A DNA stretch of 64,000 bases, from contig ONMU01000001.1 of NCBI GenBank assembly GCA_900319035.1, positions 31,659-95,658 on the forward strand. Direction: 5' to 3'. A program made the translations under genes and the position numbers. This document shows, in pieces, positions 1-7,198 of the stretch; within the stretch, counting starts at the first letter, position 1; every line of letters begins with the position of its first letter. Source of the stretch: an uncultured Bacteroidales bacterium. GTDB taxonomy: Bacteria > Bacteroidota > Bacteroidia > Bacteroidales > Paludibacteraceae. A model generated the notes under the pieces. The model had not been told where the DNA came from. It saw nothing but the letters and a program-made list of their open reading frames with translations, and made no database searches.

Positions 1-1180
1 TGGAGCCGTACTCTTTGCGGATCCAGTTAGCGTTCGGCAGGTTGATGCCGATCGGCGTAGCGGGATAGCAGTCACCGGCAAGGATAGCGGCTGTGATGAC
101 CTTTGCGGTCACACCCTTGACTTCCTCTTTCTTGTACTTGGGGTCGGTGGTGGAATGGTCTTCGAACCACTGGGCGTTGGAGGAGATGAGTTGGGTTCGT
201 TTGGTAGCCGCGAGGTCCTTGAAGTTGACCATGGACTCCCATGTACCGGTGATACCGAGCGGATCGGAATAGGTCTCTGTGAAACCGTTGACGAAGTCCA
301 CACGGCTCTCCAAGTCTTTAACCCAAGCTATGCAGTATTCATTAAAAGTCTTGAGGTCGCCTGTCTCGTTGAAGGAGATCATCTTCTCAAGTACCTCACG
401 CTGCTGGTCATTCTCCGCATACTGAAGTGCCTCTTTGAGCCAATACACCACATGTTCGAGTGCTTCGCCGTAGAGTCCACCGACTTTGTAAACGCGCTCC
501 TCGATCTCGCCTTTCTCGTTCTTGACGAGCTGGGAGTTCAGACCGATCCAGAGGGGTTCGGGCGAGTTGTCCTTATGAGCAGCGTACCATGCTTCGGCTT
601 CCGCTTGGGTGACTCCTTCGCCGTAGTAGTTTCCGGCAGAGTTCAGCACCAGATCCACACCGTCCTGTGCAGTCGTACGTTTGGGCATGACAGCCGGATC
701 GAACATCACCGGCAGGATAGCCGAGTCATACTCGATACCGGCTTCAGCACACGCTGATTCGAACCACTCTTGGCTGAACTCAGGCAGGAACTTATCCTCG
801 GAATAATGATGGTGGATACCATTGGAGAACCAGACGCGTTTGAGATATTTTTCAAATCTCTCAAACTCTTCCGGATTTGAAGATTTGAGGATTTGAAAAT
901 TTGAAGATTCATAGAGCGCCTCGCAGGTACGACGGATGCGGAGGTTATAACGACCGTTTTGGTCAAAGAGGATGTCGCGTCCCCACAGGGCAGCTTCACT
1001 CAAGCAGTACAGCAGTTGTTTCTGCTGCAGGCTCAAGGAATCAAACTCCGGTACATCGTAACGGAGGATTTCCAGATCATAAAACTTATCCACGTTGTAA
1101 ACAAATTTTTGTTGTTTCTGACAAGCCACAAAAAGGGACAAAGTAACGATGTACAATGTACAAAGGATTCCTTTTTTCAT
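1..1180 (-). CDS. Dipeptidyl peptidase III (M49), lipoprotein, 3' end cut by window edge
   Basis: Zinc-dependent dipeptidyl peptidase III, which removes dipeptides from the N-terminus of short peptides. The frame runs off the left edge, so only residues 1-393 are visible; the family is usually 650-700 residues and its zinc-binding HEXXGH helix lies in the missing part. Seen: a lipoprotein signal with lipobox LFVAC (Cys20) and, close to the edge, the conserved block INLPNANWIRKEYG. The ATG shares one base with the TAA of the upstream nucleoside phosphorylase gene (TAATG), which suggests translational coupling. Two short-word repeats are read in frame: TGTACA words in the signal peptide and TTTGAAGAT-like words at residues 91-103. 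The family call is firm. Export as a lipoprotein is inferred from the lipobox. Confidence 0.88.
   Translation of the reverse strand, partial: MKKGILCTLYIVTLSLFVACQKQQKFVYNVDKFYDLEILRYDVPEFDSLSLQQKQLLYCLSEAALWGRDILFDQNGRYNLRIRRTCEALYESSNFQILKSSNPEEFERFEKYLKRVWFSNGIHHHYSEDKFLPEFSQEWFESACAEAGIEYDSAILPVMFDPAVMPKRTTAQDGVDLVLNSAGNYYGEGVTQAEAEAWYAAHKDNSPEPLWIGLNSQLVKNEKGEIEERVYKVGGLYGEALEHVVYWLKEALQYAENDQQREVLEKMISFNETGDLKTFNEYCIAWVKDLESRVDFVNGFTETYSDPLGITGTWESMVNFKDLAATKRTQLISSNAQWFEDHSTTDPKYKKEEVKGVTAKVITAAILAGDCYPATPIGINLPNANWIRKEYGS
874..909. repeat. In-frame short-word repeat (TTTGAAGAT type)
   Basis: Four imperfect copies of a 9-10 base word around GATTTGAA, inside the dipeptidyl peptidase gene. 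They encode a Ser/Asn/Gln/Lys-rich stretch (residues 91-103) without breaking the frame. Confidence 0.7.
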
Positions 1181-2058
1181 TAGATTCTTTCTAATACGGT
1201 TTTTACTAATTCTTTGATACGGGGTTTGTAGTCGGTGTTCGCAGCTTCGATCTTACGCTGTGCGATGACGCAGCAGACGGTCATAGCGCGGTGACCCATA
1301 TGCAGGGCGAGACCGGCGATACAAGAACCTTCCATCTCATAGTTGGTGATACGCTGTCCTTCGTAACGAAAAGCGGTGATCTTCTCGTTGATGTCGGGCA
1401 CCGCGAGATCGACACGGAGCACACGGCCTTGCGGGCCATAGAAACCGTTCGAAGCGATAGTACAACCACGCATCATATCGTCCTTGGCGATGCGATCCAC
1501 GAGTTCGGGATTAGCGGCTACTACGTACGGCACAGCGGCTTTCTTAGGATACCCCACGAAATCCACGAAAGCTTTCTCGAAGCCGAGGTCAGCAATCTTA
1601 TCGCGGTCATGATAGAAAGCGAGTACGCCGTCAAAACCGATGGATTTTTGCGAAACGAGGAAGGTACCCAGAGGGATGTCCTCCTGCATACCGCCACAGG
1701 TACCGATACGAACGATGTCAAGGCTTCGTTTCGTCTCTTTTTCCGTGCGGGTCTCAAAATCGATGTTTGCGAGGGCATCGATCTCATTCATGACGATGTC
1801 GCAGTTATCGGTTCCGATACCGGTGGAGATACAAGAGATACGTTTGCCTTGGAACTTACCGGTGATAGTATGGAACTCACGTGATTGAACGTTACACTCG
1901 ATGGATCCTTCATCAAAGAAAGAAGCCACCATGTTTACGCGGTCTTGGTCACCGACGAGGATCACCTTATCCGCGAGGAACTCCGGTTTGAGATGGAGAT
2001 GAAATGCAGAACCATCATCATTGATGATTAACTGCGAAGCGGGAAAAAATTTACTCAT
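1180..2058 (-). CDS. Nucleoside phosphorylase (uridine phosphorylase-like)
   Basis: Cleaves a nucleoside with phosphate to give base and ribose-1-phosphate (pyrimidine salvage). The 292 residues fit the PNP/UDP family. Visible motifs are the phosphate-binding VGDQDR (35-40), the RIGTCGG loop (117-123) that binds phosphate and base, and YEMEGS (240-245), whose glutamate normally holds the ribose. Uridine is the likeliest substrate, but purine nucleosides cannot be excluded from sequence alone. The stop overlaps the start of the dipeptidyl peptidase gene by one base. Upstream lies a TGTACAA repeat array with no recognisable promoter, so the gene may be co-transcribed with the genes before it. 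Confidence 0.88.
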   Translation of the reverse strand: MSKFFPASQLIINDDGSAFHLHLKPEFLADKVILVGDQDRVNMVASFFDEGSIECNVQSREFHTITGKFQGKRISCISTGIGTDNCDIVMNEIDALANIDFETRTEKETKRSLDIVRIGTCGGMQEDIPLGTFLVSQKSIGFDGVLAFYHDRDKIADLGFEKAFVDFVGYPKKAAVPYVVAANPELVDRIAKDDMMRGCTIASNGFYGPQGRVLRVDLAVPDINEKITAFRYEGQRITNYEMEGSCIAGLALHMGHRAMTVCCVIAQRKIEAANTDYKPRIKELVKTVLERI

Positions 2059-2062
2059 AAAC

Positions 2063-2151
2063 TAATGTACAATTTGACAATGTACAATGTACAATTTGCG
2101 CAGTATATTATTTAATGTACAATTTGACAATGTACAATGTAAAATTGCGTA
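2063..2151. repeat. Short-word repeat array (TGTACAA type), two larger copies
   Basis: Intergenic array of TGTACAA and TTTGACAA words. It is itself a duplication of about 40 bases, with one copy near 2063-2103 and another near 2113-2151. It fills the gap between the four-helix-bundle gene and the nucleoside phosphorylase gene. Confidence 0.8.
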
Positions 2152-2161
2152 GATTAAAAGG

Positions 2162-2521
2162 TTAATTATTTAATGTCTTTTTCATTGATACAATTGAGGC
2201 GACAGTGATACCTAATAACTCGGAACATTCATGGATAATCTCCTTCATTCTATCTTCAGGAAGAATCTGACAATCCACTATTAACTCCAGCCAATGCTGT
2301 GTCTCGTCCAATTCCTCTTCCACCATTTTGAGTTTATTGATAAAATCCTTGTCTGATTTTGCCAGACAGGCAGCTCTGTAATTAGCCGAAGGAGAAGTAC
2401 CGGAACGTATCACTTGGCGAGCGATAGCAGAAGCGGCAATCGTACGAGGCATAGCATCTACCATCCGCACAATACGGATAGCGAATGCTTTATGTCGCTT
2501 TTTCATTTCTTCCTTATCCAT
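2162..2521 (-). CDS. Four-helix bundle protein (23S rRNA intervening-sequence protein family)
   Basis: Small helical protein of 119 residues in the four-helix bundle / S23 family. Family members often lie inside 23S rRNA intervening sequences, but many, like this one, are free-standing and of unknown function. Seen: a helical pattern throughout, with the typical block VIRSGTSPSANYRAA followed by FINKLKMVEEELDETQHWLE. I chose the ATG at 2521 because it follows a purine-rich AAAGGAACAAGGAAA stretch. A possible earlier ATG at 2542 lies inside a TGTACA repeat and would add only repeat-encoded residues. It could be a protein-protein interaction module. Confidence 0.85.
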   Translation of the reverse strand: MDKEEMKKRHKAFAIRIVRMVDAMPRTIAASAIARQVIRSGTSPSANYRAACLAKSDKDFINKLKMVEEELDETQHWLELIVDCQILPEDRMKEIIHECSELLGITVASIVSMKKTLNN

Positions 2522-2532
2522 TTTCCTTGTTC

Positions 2533-2566
2533 CTTTGTACATTGTACATTGTCACCTTGTACATTC
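2533..2566. repeat. Short-word repeat array (TGTACATT type)
   Basis: Three copies of a TTGTACATT word between the DUF3467 gene and the four-helix-bundle gene. It is the same word family as the array at 2063-2151. Confidence 0.7.
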
Positions 2567-2568
2567 CT

Positions 2569-2871
2569 TTAAGCTTCACCACCGGTGAAGGTGAGCGGGA
2601 GCGTACTGCCGTGAGCCGGTCCGACGGGTTCGATGGTACCGAATTTCTGCTCGTACTGACCGATGTTGTTTTGCAAAGCGCCGAGGATCTTCTTTGCCTG
2701 ATCCGGGGTCACTACAATACGGGACACCACGTTTGCCTGCGGGATGCCTGGCATCAGTTGTGCGAAATCGAGAACGAACTCAGTGGGAGTATGCGCAATA
2801 AGCGCGAGGTTTGCAAACACGCCCTGTGCTTTGTCAGGAGCGATGTTGATTTTCAATTGATTTTCTGCCAT
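2569..2871 (-). CDS. DUF3467 domain protein
   Basis: Short (100-residue) cytoplasmic protein of the DUF3467 family, widespread in Bacteroidota and often found near RNA polymerase genes; its function is unknown. Seen: the family pattern GVFANLALIAHTPTEFVLDF (residues 17-36), followed by MPGIPQANVVSRIVVTPDQA and a C-terminal helix ending in NNIGQYEQKFG. The length equals the family norm. It sits in a minus-strand row between the glycosyltransferase and the four-helix-bundle gene, and no promoter box is visible directly upstream. Confidence 0.85.
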   Translation of the reverse strand: MAENQLKINIAPDKAQGVFANLALIAHTPTEFVLDFAQLMPGIPQANVVSRIVVTPDQAKKILGALQNNIGQYEQKFGTIEPVGPAHGSTLPLTFTGGEA

Positions 2872-2891
2872 ATAATTTTAGTTTTAATTGT

Positions 2892-2930
2892 TATTACGGA
2901 ATTACGGTATTACGGTATTACGGTATTACC
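2892..2930. repeat. Short-word repeat array (GGTATTAC), holds the glycosyltransferase stop
   Basis: Three to four copies of the 8-base word GGTATTAC. The TAA of the glycosyltransferase gene (complement of 2926-2928) is part of the last copy. Confidence 0.75.
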
Positions 2931-4146
2931 ATTTGGTCTGTTTCTTGGGAACGACGAGCATCCAGAGGTTGATGAGCGGAAGGACGATGTCGAACCAAAG
3001 GATAGAGAACATATTAAACGACTTGAGTCCCAAACGACGTGCGGAAGTATTGAGGATGACCGTTTGCACGATCCACCGCAAGAGGAAAAGACCCAAGGCG
3101 ATGTACAAAGGTACGATGTACGATGTATAAAGGAAATAATATACAAGCGCACCTATCAGCGCGACATAGAACAAACCACGGGTGAGGGGTTCGAACGCCA
3201 AGCGGCACTTCGTGGACGTACGGTATTGTGGCGAGACGGAGAGATGACGGCGTTTTTGCTGCCACCACTCTTTGAAAGTGCGTTTGGACGGCGACCAAGT
3301 GAGACTTTCGCGAGAGATCACCACCGAGGTATTGGTTCGCGTAGCTACATGGTTGACAAAGAGATCATCGTCTCCGGCACGTGTAGTCATCAGATGCGAG
3401 AAACCGCCGGACTCAAAGAAGAGCGATTTCTTGTACGCCAAGTTACGCCCCACGCCCATATACGGATGTCCGCAGAGCGCGGCTCCGAGGTAATGGAGTC
3501 CGTTGAAGAGGGTGTCAAACTGCACAAGGCGGTTGAGATGACTCTTGTGCATGAAATAAGCACCAAAGCCAAGGACTATGTCAGTTGATAGTTGAGAGTT
3601 GACAGTTGATAGTTGGAACCCGCTCATCATCTCAGAGATCCAGTGGGAGGATTCGGGCACACAATCGGCATCGGTGAGCAAGAGATAATCGTATTTAGCT
3701 GCTTTGGCTGCAAGGGTGATTGCCAGTTTCTTGGTTGAACGAACCCGTGCTCCGTATGGCACGAAAGACATCTTAAGACGCGGATCGGAAGTCATGTATC
3801 TCTCCACCACCTCGCGCGTACTATCCTCCGAACCATCATCCACCACGATCACCTCATAGAGGGGATAGTCCTGCGAAAGCAAAGCCTGCAGGTATTGCGA
3901 GAGATTATAGGACTCGTTATGGGCAGCGAGGATGACGGATACTCCTTCGGAGATTTGAGATTTCTCTGCCGCAAGGGCGCGATTAACTCCGTTTTTCAGA
4001 TTTGAGATTTCAGATTTTTTATCTCTACGCATCTTGCGTGCCGGAGCAGCGAGATAGCGGATATAGAAATACATCTGCAGCACAAAGAGCAGCAGAAGCG
4101 ACCCAAGGAGGATATAATCAACTATATGTAAGGAAGAGAAATCCAT
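2926..4146 (-). CDS. Family 2 glycosyltransferase, membrane-anchored
   Basis: Inner-membrane GT2 glycosyltransferase of 406 residues. Seen: an N-terminal membrane helix (8-33); a GT-A fold with VSVILAAHNE (69-78), VVDDGSEDS (101-109) and the metal-binding LLTDAD (156-161); the acceptor-side QQKRRH (296-301, a QxxRW-like motif); and two or three C-terminal helices (324-400). The acceptor and sugar cannot be named. Three stretches look like inserted repeats: residues 44-67 come from the 44-bp dispersed repeat plus flanking ATTTGAGATTT words, 177-188 from AGTTGATA words, and 339-349 from TGTACGA words. The start ATG overlaps the TAA of the PCMD gene (TAATG), so the two are probably coupled. Confidence 0.88.
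   Translation of the reverse strand: MDFSSLHIVDYILLGSLLLLFVLQMYFYIRYLAAPARKMRRDKKSEISNLKNGVNRALAAEKSQISEGVSVILAAHNESYNLSQYLQALLSQDYPLYEVIVVDDGSEDSTREVVERYMTSDPRLKMSFVPYGARVRSTKKLAITLAAKAAKYDYLLLTDADCVPESSHWISEMMSGFQLSTVNSQLSTDIVLGFGAYFMHKSHLNRLVQFDTLFNGLHYLGAALCGHPYMGVGRNLAYKKSLFFESGGFSHLMTTRAGDDDLFVNHVATRTNTSVVISRESLTWSPSKRTFKEWWQQKRRHLSVSPQYRTSTKCRLAFEPLTRGLFYVALIGALVYYFLYTSYIVPLYIALGLFLLRWIVQTVILNTSARRLGLKSFNMFSILWFDIVLPLINLWMLVVPKKQTKW
3583..3616. repeat. In-frame short-word repeat (AGTTGATA)
   Basis: Four copies of an 8-base word (AGTTGATA, AGTTGAGA, GTTGACAG and similar) inside the glycosyltransferase gene. They encode QLST-NSQLST-like residues 177-188, directly behind the catalytic domain core. 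Confidence 0.75.
3953..3996. repeat. 44-bp dispersed repeat, copy 1
   Basis: Identical over 44 bases to 7136-7179. It lies in the glycosyltransferase gene between the membrane helix and the catalytic domain. On the minus strand it is read as AAA AAC GGA GTT, giving KNGVNRALAAEKSQI. Both ends are flanked by ATTTGAGATTT words. Confidence 0.9.
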
Positions 4147-5243
4147 TACGAAACGATTTTGATTTTATAGACATGCGTAGAAGAGCCATCTTCGGCTTTG
4201 ACGGTGATGACCCAAGGTTTGCCGTTCACCTCACCCGGAACGATCGTCATTTCATTACTATCGAGTCTGCGTCCGTTGAAACGTGCGGTTTGAGCTTTGA
4301 TATTCGTCAGACTGCCGATACCGCGAAGAGCAGTAAGTTTAATCGTTTGCGCTTCGCTGTGTGACAGTTTGAGAGTCTGGAGTTTATCGGTATCGGGGTT
4401 AAAATCCTTCCACTCTTTGCTGTTAACCAGCAGTTTATCAATGCGTGAGGAGTAGATGAGCTCTACGTCATCGACATAGAGTGCATTGCCGTCGAACATA
4501 CCATCGTTGGCGCGGAAAGCGGGATAGTTACCGGCAGAGAAGATGACGTTACACATCGTCGGCTTCGCGTCGTTCATATACAGAATAGGCACTTTGATCA
4601 GCGTCCACTCGTCATACTTAGCCCGCGCACGGTGCCATCCTTCCGCAATCTGTTTGGCATGAGTCTCTACCGTACACTCGTTGCCATCAGTCTTCAGGCG
4701 AATGTCCGACTCCTCATTGATGCGCTCCGTAGCCGTACAACCGCCTTTCTTATTCTTATACTCCGTGCCCTTCGAATTACCGGACCACGCATAATAGAGC
4801 AGATGAAAATCCTCTTTCTCCGGCGCAGGTCCCACACGTTTGATCCATACCGCCAAGGTATCGGGACGATATTTCCAAGGGATACCACCCTCGGTACCGG
4901 CAGTAGCTCCGCTGACATTCAAACCCTTGAGGTATTGCCACGGTGTACCCAACGACAGATAACCGGGACCGATAGCTCCGATACCGAGCTTAGGGATACC
5001 GACTGCACGGTCAGTCACATATGCACTATATCCGGTGCGCCCCGGTTTTTGGTACATAAACGTAAACTTAAATCCCGCTTGATTCACATTAGAACCATGC
5101 CAATCGGTCAGCTGTTTATCGCCGTTGAACTTGTCCCCCCAGTTCTCAAAATGCGGATCCGGTAACTGCTGCGCAGCCATCGGAAGTACCGCCATCATCA
5201 GTAACAAAAGCAATGCTTTTGAATAATTATTATTCATTTTCAT
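4146..5243 (-). CDS. PCMD domain protein, secreted
   Basis: Exported protein of about 365 residues with a PCMD domain (putative carbohydrate metabolism domain), common on the surface of gut Bacteroidota. Seen: a signal peptide with a leucine-rich core ending MAAQQ, the entry motif LPDPHFENWG, and the C-terminal beta-rich part ending DGSSTHVYKIKIVS. A ligand-binding or glycan-processing role is only suggested by the family. Three ATG codons (5252, 5243, 5237) could start it; 5243 is my choice, as it leaves a short leader after the -7 box at 5267-5274. The stop is shared with the start of the glycosyltransferase gene. Confidence 0.85.
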   Translation of the reverse strand: MKMNNNYSKALLLLLMMAVLPMAAQQLPDPHFENWGDKFNGDKQLTDWHGSNVNQAGFKFTFMYQKPGRTGYSAYVTDRAVGIPKLGIGAIGPGYLSLGTPWQYLKGLNVSGATAGTEGGIPWKYRPDTLAVWIKRVGPAPEKEDFHLLYYAWSGNSKGTEYKNKKGGCTATERINEESDIRLKTDGNECTVETHAKQIAEGWHRARAKYDEWTLIKVPILYMNDAKPTMCNVIFSAGNYPAFRANDGMFDGNALYVDDVELIYSSRIDKLLVNSKEWKDFNPDTDKLQTLKLSHSEAQTIKLTALRGIGSLTNIKAQTARFNGRRLDSNEMTIVPGEVNGKPWVITVKAEDGSSTHVYKIKIVS

Positions 5244-5266
5244 ACACATCAATCCAAATTAGGCTG

Positions 5267-5306
5267 CAAAGTTACAAAAAAAAAACGACATACACAATAG
5301 TGTATG
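5267..5306 (-). promoter_or_regulatory. Combined terminator and promoter
   Basis: On the minus strand a hairpin (7-bp arms CATACAC/GTGTATG, 5289-5306, loop of 4) is followed by CG and ten T, a terminator for the redox membrane protein gene. The same bases hold a promoter for the PCMD gene: TTG (complement of 5295-5297) sits in the hairpin loop, the T-tract lies in the 20-base spacer, and TAACTTTG is the complement of 5267-5274. Confidence 0.75.
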
Positions 5307-5319
5307 CCACTTTTTTGTG

Positions 5320-6204
5320 TTATTTTATAAAAATACCGGGTGAAGTGATCATTCCAGACTCTGCATTTCGTATAGAATCCCCCATTATCAGCAATCCAAT
5401 AGGCAATACGTTGGTAATGTTCATCATCTGTTTTTGCGGTATTGTACGGATCTCTATCCGGGGTTGATAGATACGATAAAAACGCTCCTTCGCCTCCTCG
5501 TCTTCTACGGCTATACCGACTACTTTATCGACAGCGTGAAACTGCTGGTATTGCTGCACATTCGCAAATGAATTTTGGCAATACGCGCATGAGAAAGAAA
5601 ACAAATATACCACGTATGACGAATCGGCATCAAAGGGATAAACGGCTTTCAATTTCTCCATTGTTTGTGCCCGATCTTCCTCATTCTCCACCAGAGACTG
5701 TTTCGGCAACTCGAACGAGTCCCTCATAGCCAAACCGCAGATGAAAGAAGCTATAGCAGCTATACAAACGCCCAAGGTCAATTTCTGCCAGACATACGTT
5801 TCCGACTTCGGTTGCTCCATCAAAGCAGGAATAGAAATCAGTCCAAACACCGCATTTCGCACAAACGTCATCCACGGACTCGAAGTATAGTATCTGGAAA
5901 GCGCACCAAAACAACCGCAGTCATGTATTCCTTTCGCGACTACTCCATAGGCAAAAACGACACTAACACTTATCAAGAAGATATCTGCCGCCAATGCGCT
6001 ATAACGAGGCTGCACACGCAGCAATAAAGCCGTTCCCAATACGGCTTCCACACAAATAACAAGCGGAGCACCAATACTAAACCAAGGCTGACCGTACAGC
6101 AATAACATATCGGCAAAAGCTTCCGCATCCCAAGCTTTAGCAAAAGCCGAGAGCAAGAACATCAGTCCAAGGATTGTTGTGCTAATATATGATAATACTT
6201 TCAT
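5320..6204 (-). CDS. MauE/DoxX-like membrane protein with thioredoxin-like C-terminus
   Basis: Inner-membrane redox protein of 294 residues, resembling the BT_3928-type DoxX/MauE proteins of Bacteroidota. Seen: about four or five membrane helices in residues 5-160, a cysteine pair in HDCGCFG (94-100), and a soluble C-terminal half with a thioredoxin-like CAYC motif (206-209) preceded by VVYLFSFS. This arrangement suggests passing electrons or disulphides across the membrane, as MauE and related proteins do; the partner is not known. The gene follows a tiny cysteine-rich lipoprotein gene by 48 bases, so the two may work together. A hairpin with a T-tract after the stop ends the unit. Confidence 0.8.
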   Translation of the reverse strand: MKVLSYISTTILGLMFLLSAFAKAWDAEAFADMLLLYGQPWFSIGAPLVICVEAVLGTALLLRVQPRYSALAADIFLISVSVVFAYGVVAKGIHDCGCFGALSRYYTSSPWMTFVRNAVFGLISIPALMEQPKSETYVWQKLTLGVCIAAIASFICGLAMRDSFELPKQSLVENEEDRAQTMEKLKAVYPFDADSSYVVYLFSFSCAYCQNSFANVQQYQQFHAVDKVVGIAVEDEEAKERFYRIYQPRIEIRTIPQKQMMNITNVLPIGLLIMGDSIRNAESGMITSPGIFIK

Positions 6205-6251
6205 AACTAAAAAAAGGTCACCCTAAAAAGAGTGACCTGTGTTCCACAAGA

Positions 6252-6467
6252 TTACTTCTTGCAGGACCATCTCTGCCAGCTTGCACCCTGACTCTTAGCA
6301 GTTGACTCCAAGAGATCCTCGATGTCACTGCAAGTTTTGTACTGGCTGTCAGTTTTGATTTTCTGCTCAACACCAGTTTTTGCTTCAGTACATGTACAAG
6401 TTTTCTTGCAAGAAGAGAACGAGAGAGCTGCAATAGCAACTGCTGCTACAAAGAATACTTTTTTCAT
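6252..6467 (-). CDS. Small cysteine-rich lipoprotein
   Basis: A 71-residue protein of unknown function. Seen: a lipoprotein signal (MKKVFFVAAVAIAALSFSSC, lipobox Cys20) and five further cysteines in the short mature part (CTC, TCSD, SCKK). It has its own promoter (boxes at 6519-6526 and 6547-6550) and precedes the MauE/DoxX-like gene. The cysteines could be substrates or partners of that redox protein, which is an inference from position only. An overlapping frame (6218-6439) lacks a signal and was not chosen. Confidence 0.8.
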   Translation of the reverse strand: MKKVFFVAAVAIAALSFSSCKKTCTCTEAKTGVEQKIKTDSQYKTCSDIEDLLESTAKSQGASWQRWSCKK

Positions 6468-6518
6468 CGTAATTATAAAATTAAGTTAATAAAAATGTGT
6501 TTGTTATAAAATCGGCTG

Positions 6519-6550
6519 CAAAGGTACAACCTTTTTTTCATATATCCAAA
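6519..6550 (-). promoter_or_regulatory. Promoter of the small lipoprotein gene
   Basis: Bacteroidetes-type promoter on the minus strand: TTTG (complement of 6547-6550), 20-base spacer, TACCTTTG (complement of 6519-6526). It leads into the lipoprotein and MauE/DoxX genes. Confidence 0.8.
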
Positions 6551-6566
6551 TATTTTTGCAAAAATT

Positions 6567-7184
6567 TTATATTTTTTTGCGATTTTTTAACATTTCGTAT
6601 ACTTTTTGCACGGGAAAGCCCATCACATTGAAGTACGAACCGCGTATTTCGGTGCAAGCCACATAGCCGATCCATTCCTGTACTCCATAAGCACCGGCTT
6701 TGTCAAAGGGACGGTATTTGGAGACATAATAGCGGATCTCTTCATCGGAGAGTTCAGCAAAAGTAACATCGGTCTTGTCCACTATTGTCTCCATCTCTCT
6801 CCCCTTTTGGGCAAAGGTGACAGCGGTGAAGACCTGATGCGTTTTGCCGCTCAGGGCACGGAGCATCGCTACCGCTTCGGACTCGTCATGAGGTTTGCCG
6901 AGCATGTGTCCGTCTGCCCAGACGATGGTGTCTGCGGTTATCAGGAGTTGATCGGGTCGGAGGTTCGGCTCGTACGCACGTGCCTTCGCACGCGAGATAT
7001 AATAAGGTATATCACCGCCTTGCAGGTCATTCGGAAAGGACTCGTCGGCATCGATGGAGATAGCTGTGAAGGGGATATCTAAACCTTCAAGCAGCGCACG
7101 CCTTCTTGGCGATGCGCTGCCCAGCAGTATATCATATTTGAGATTTCTCTGCCGCAAGGGCGCGATTAACTCCGTTTTTGACAT
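6567..7184 (-). CDS. maf: Maf-like nucleotide pyrophosphatase
   Basis: House-cleaning nucleoside triphosphate pyrophosphatase (Maf/YhdE type; usual substrates dTTP and UTP), 205 residues, cytoplasmic. Seen: the signature LGSASPRRRALLEGL (21-35), the substrate-specificity block DADESF (45-50), and the later ADTIVWADGHMLGKP and KYRPFDKAGAYGVQEWIG motifs. Residues 1-16 do not belong to the family core; they and the ATG are encoded by the 44-bp dispersed repeat (7136-7179) and its flank. The repeat therefore supplies the start of this gene. The stop of parC lies just upstream in the same repeat tract, so the two are probably coupled. Confidence 0.9.
   Translation of the reverse strand: MSKTELIAPLRQRNLKYDILLGSASPRRRALLEGLDIPFTAISIDADESFPNDLQGGDIPYYISRAKARAYEPNLRPDQLLITADTIVWADGHMLGKPHDESEAVAMLRALSGKTHQVFTAVTFAQKGREMETIVDKTDVTFAELSDEEIRYYVSKYRPFDKAGAYGVQEWIGYVACTEIRGSYFNVMGFPVQKVYEMLKNRKKI
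7136..7179. repeat. 44-bp dispersed repeat, copy 2
   Basis: Identical to 3953-3996. Here it forms the first codons of maf and is read one base out of phase with copy 1 (TCA AAA ACG GAG TTA, giving SKTELIAPLRQRNLK). Flanking ATTTGAGATTT words carry both the parC stop codon and the maf ATG. Confidence 0.9.
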
Positions 7185-7198
7185 TTGAGATTTGAGAT

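Noticed and set aside
2485-3588. 367-codon plus-strand frame over DUF3467 and the glycosyltransferase
   Set aside because: It crosses two well-supported minus-strand genes and their gap, and has no domain.
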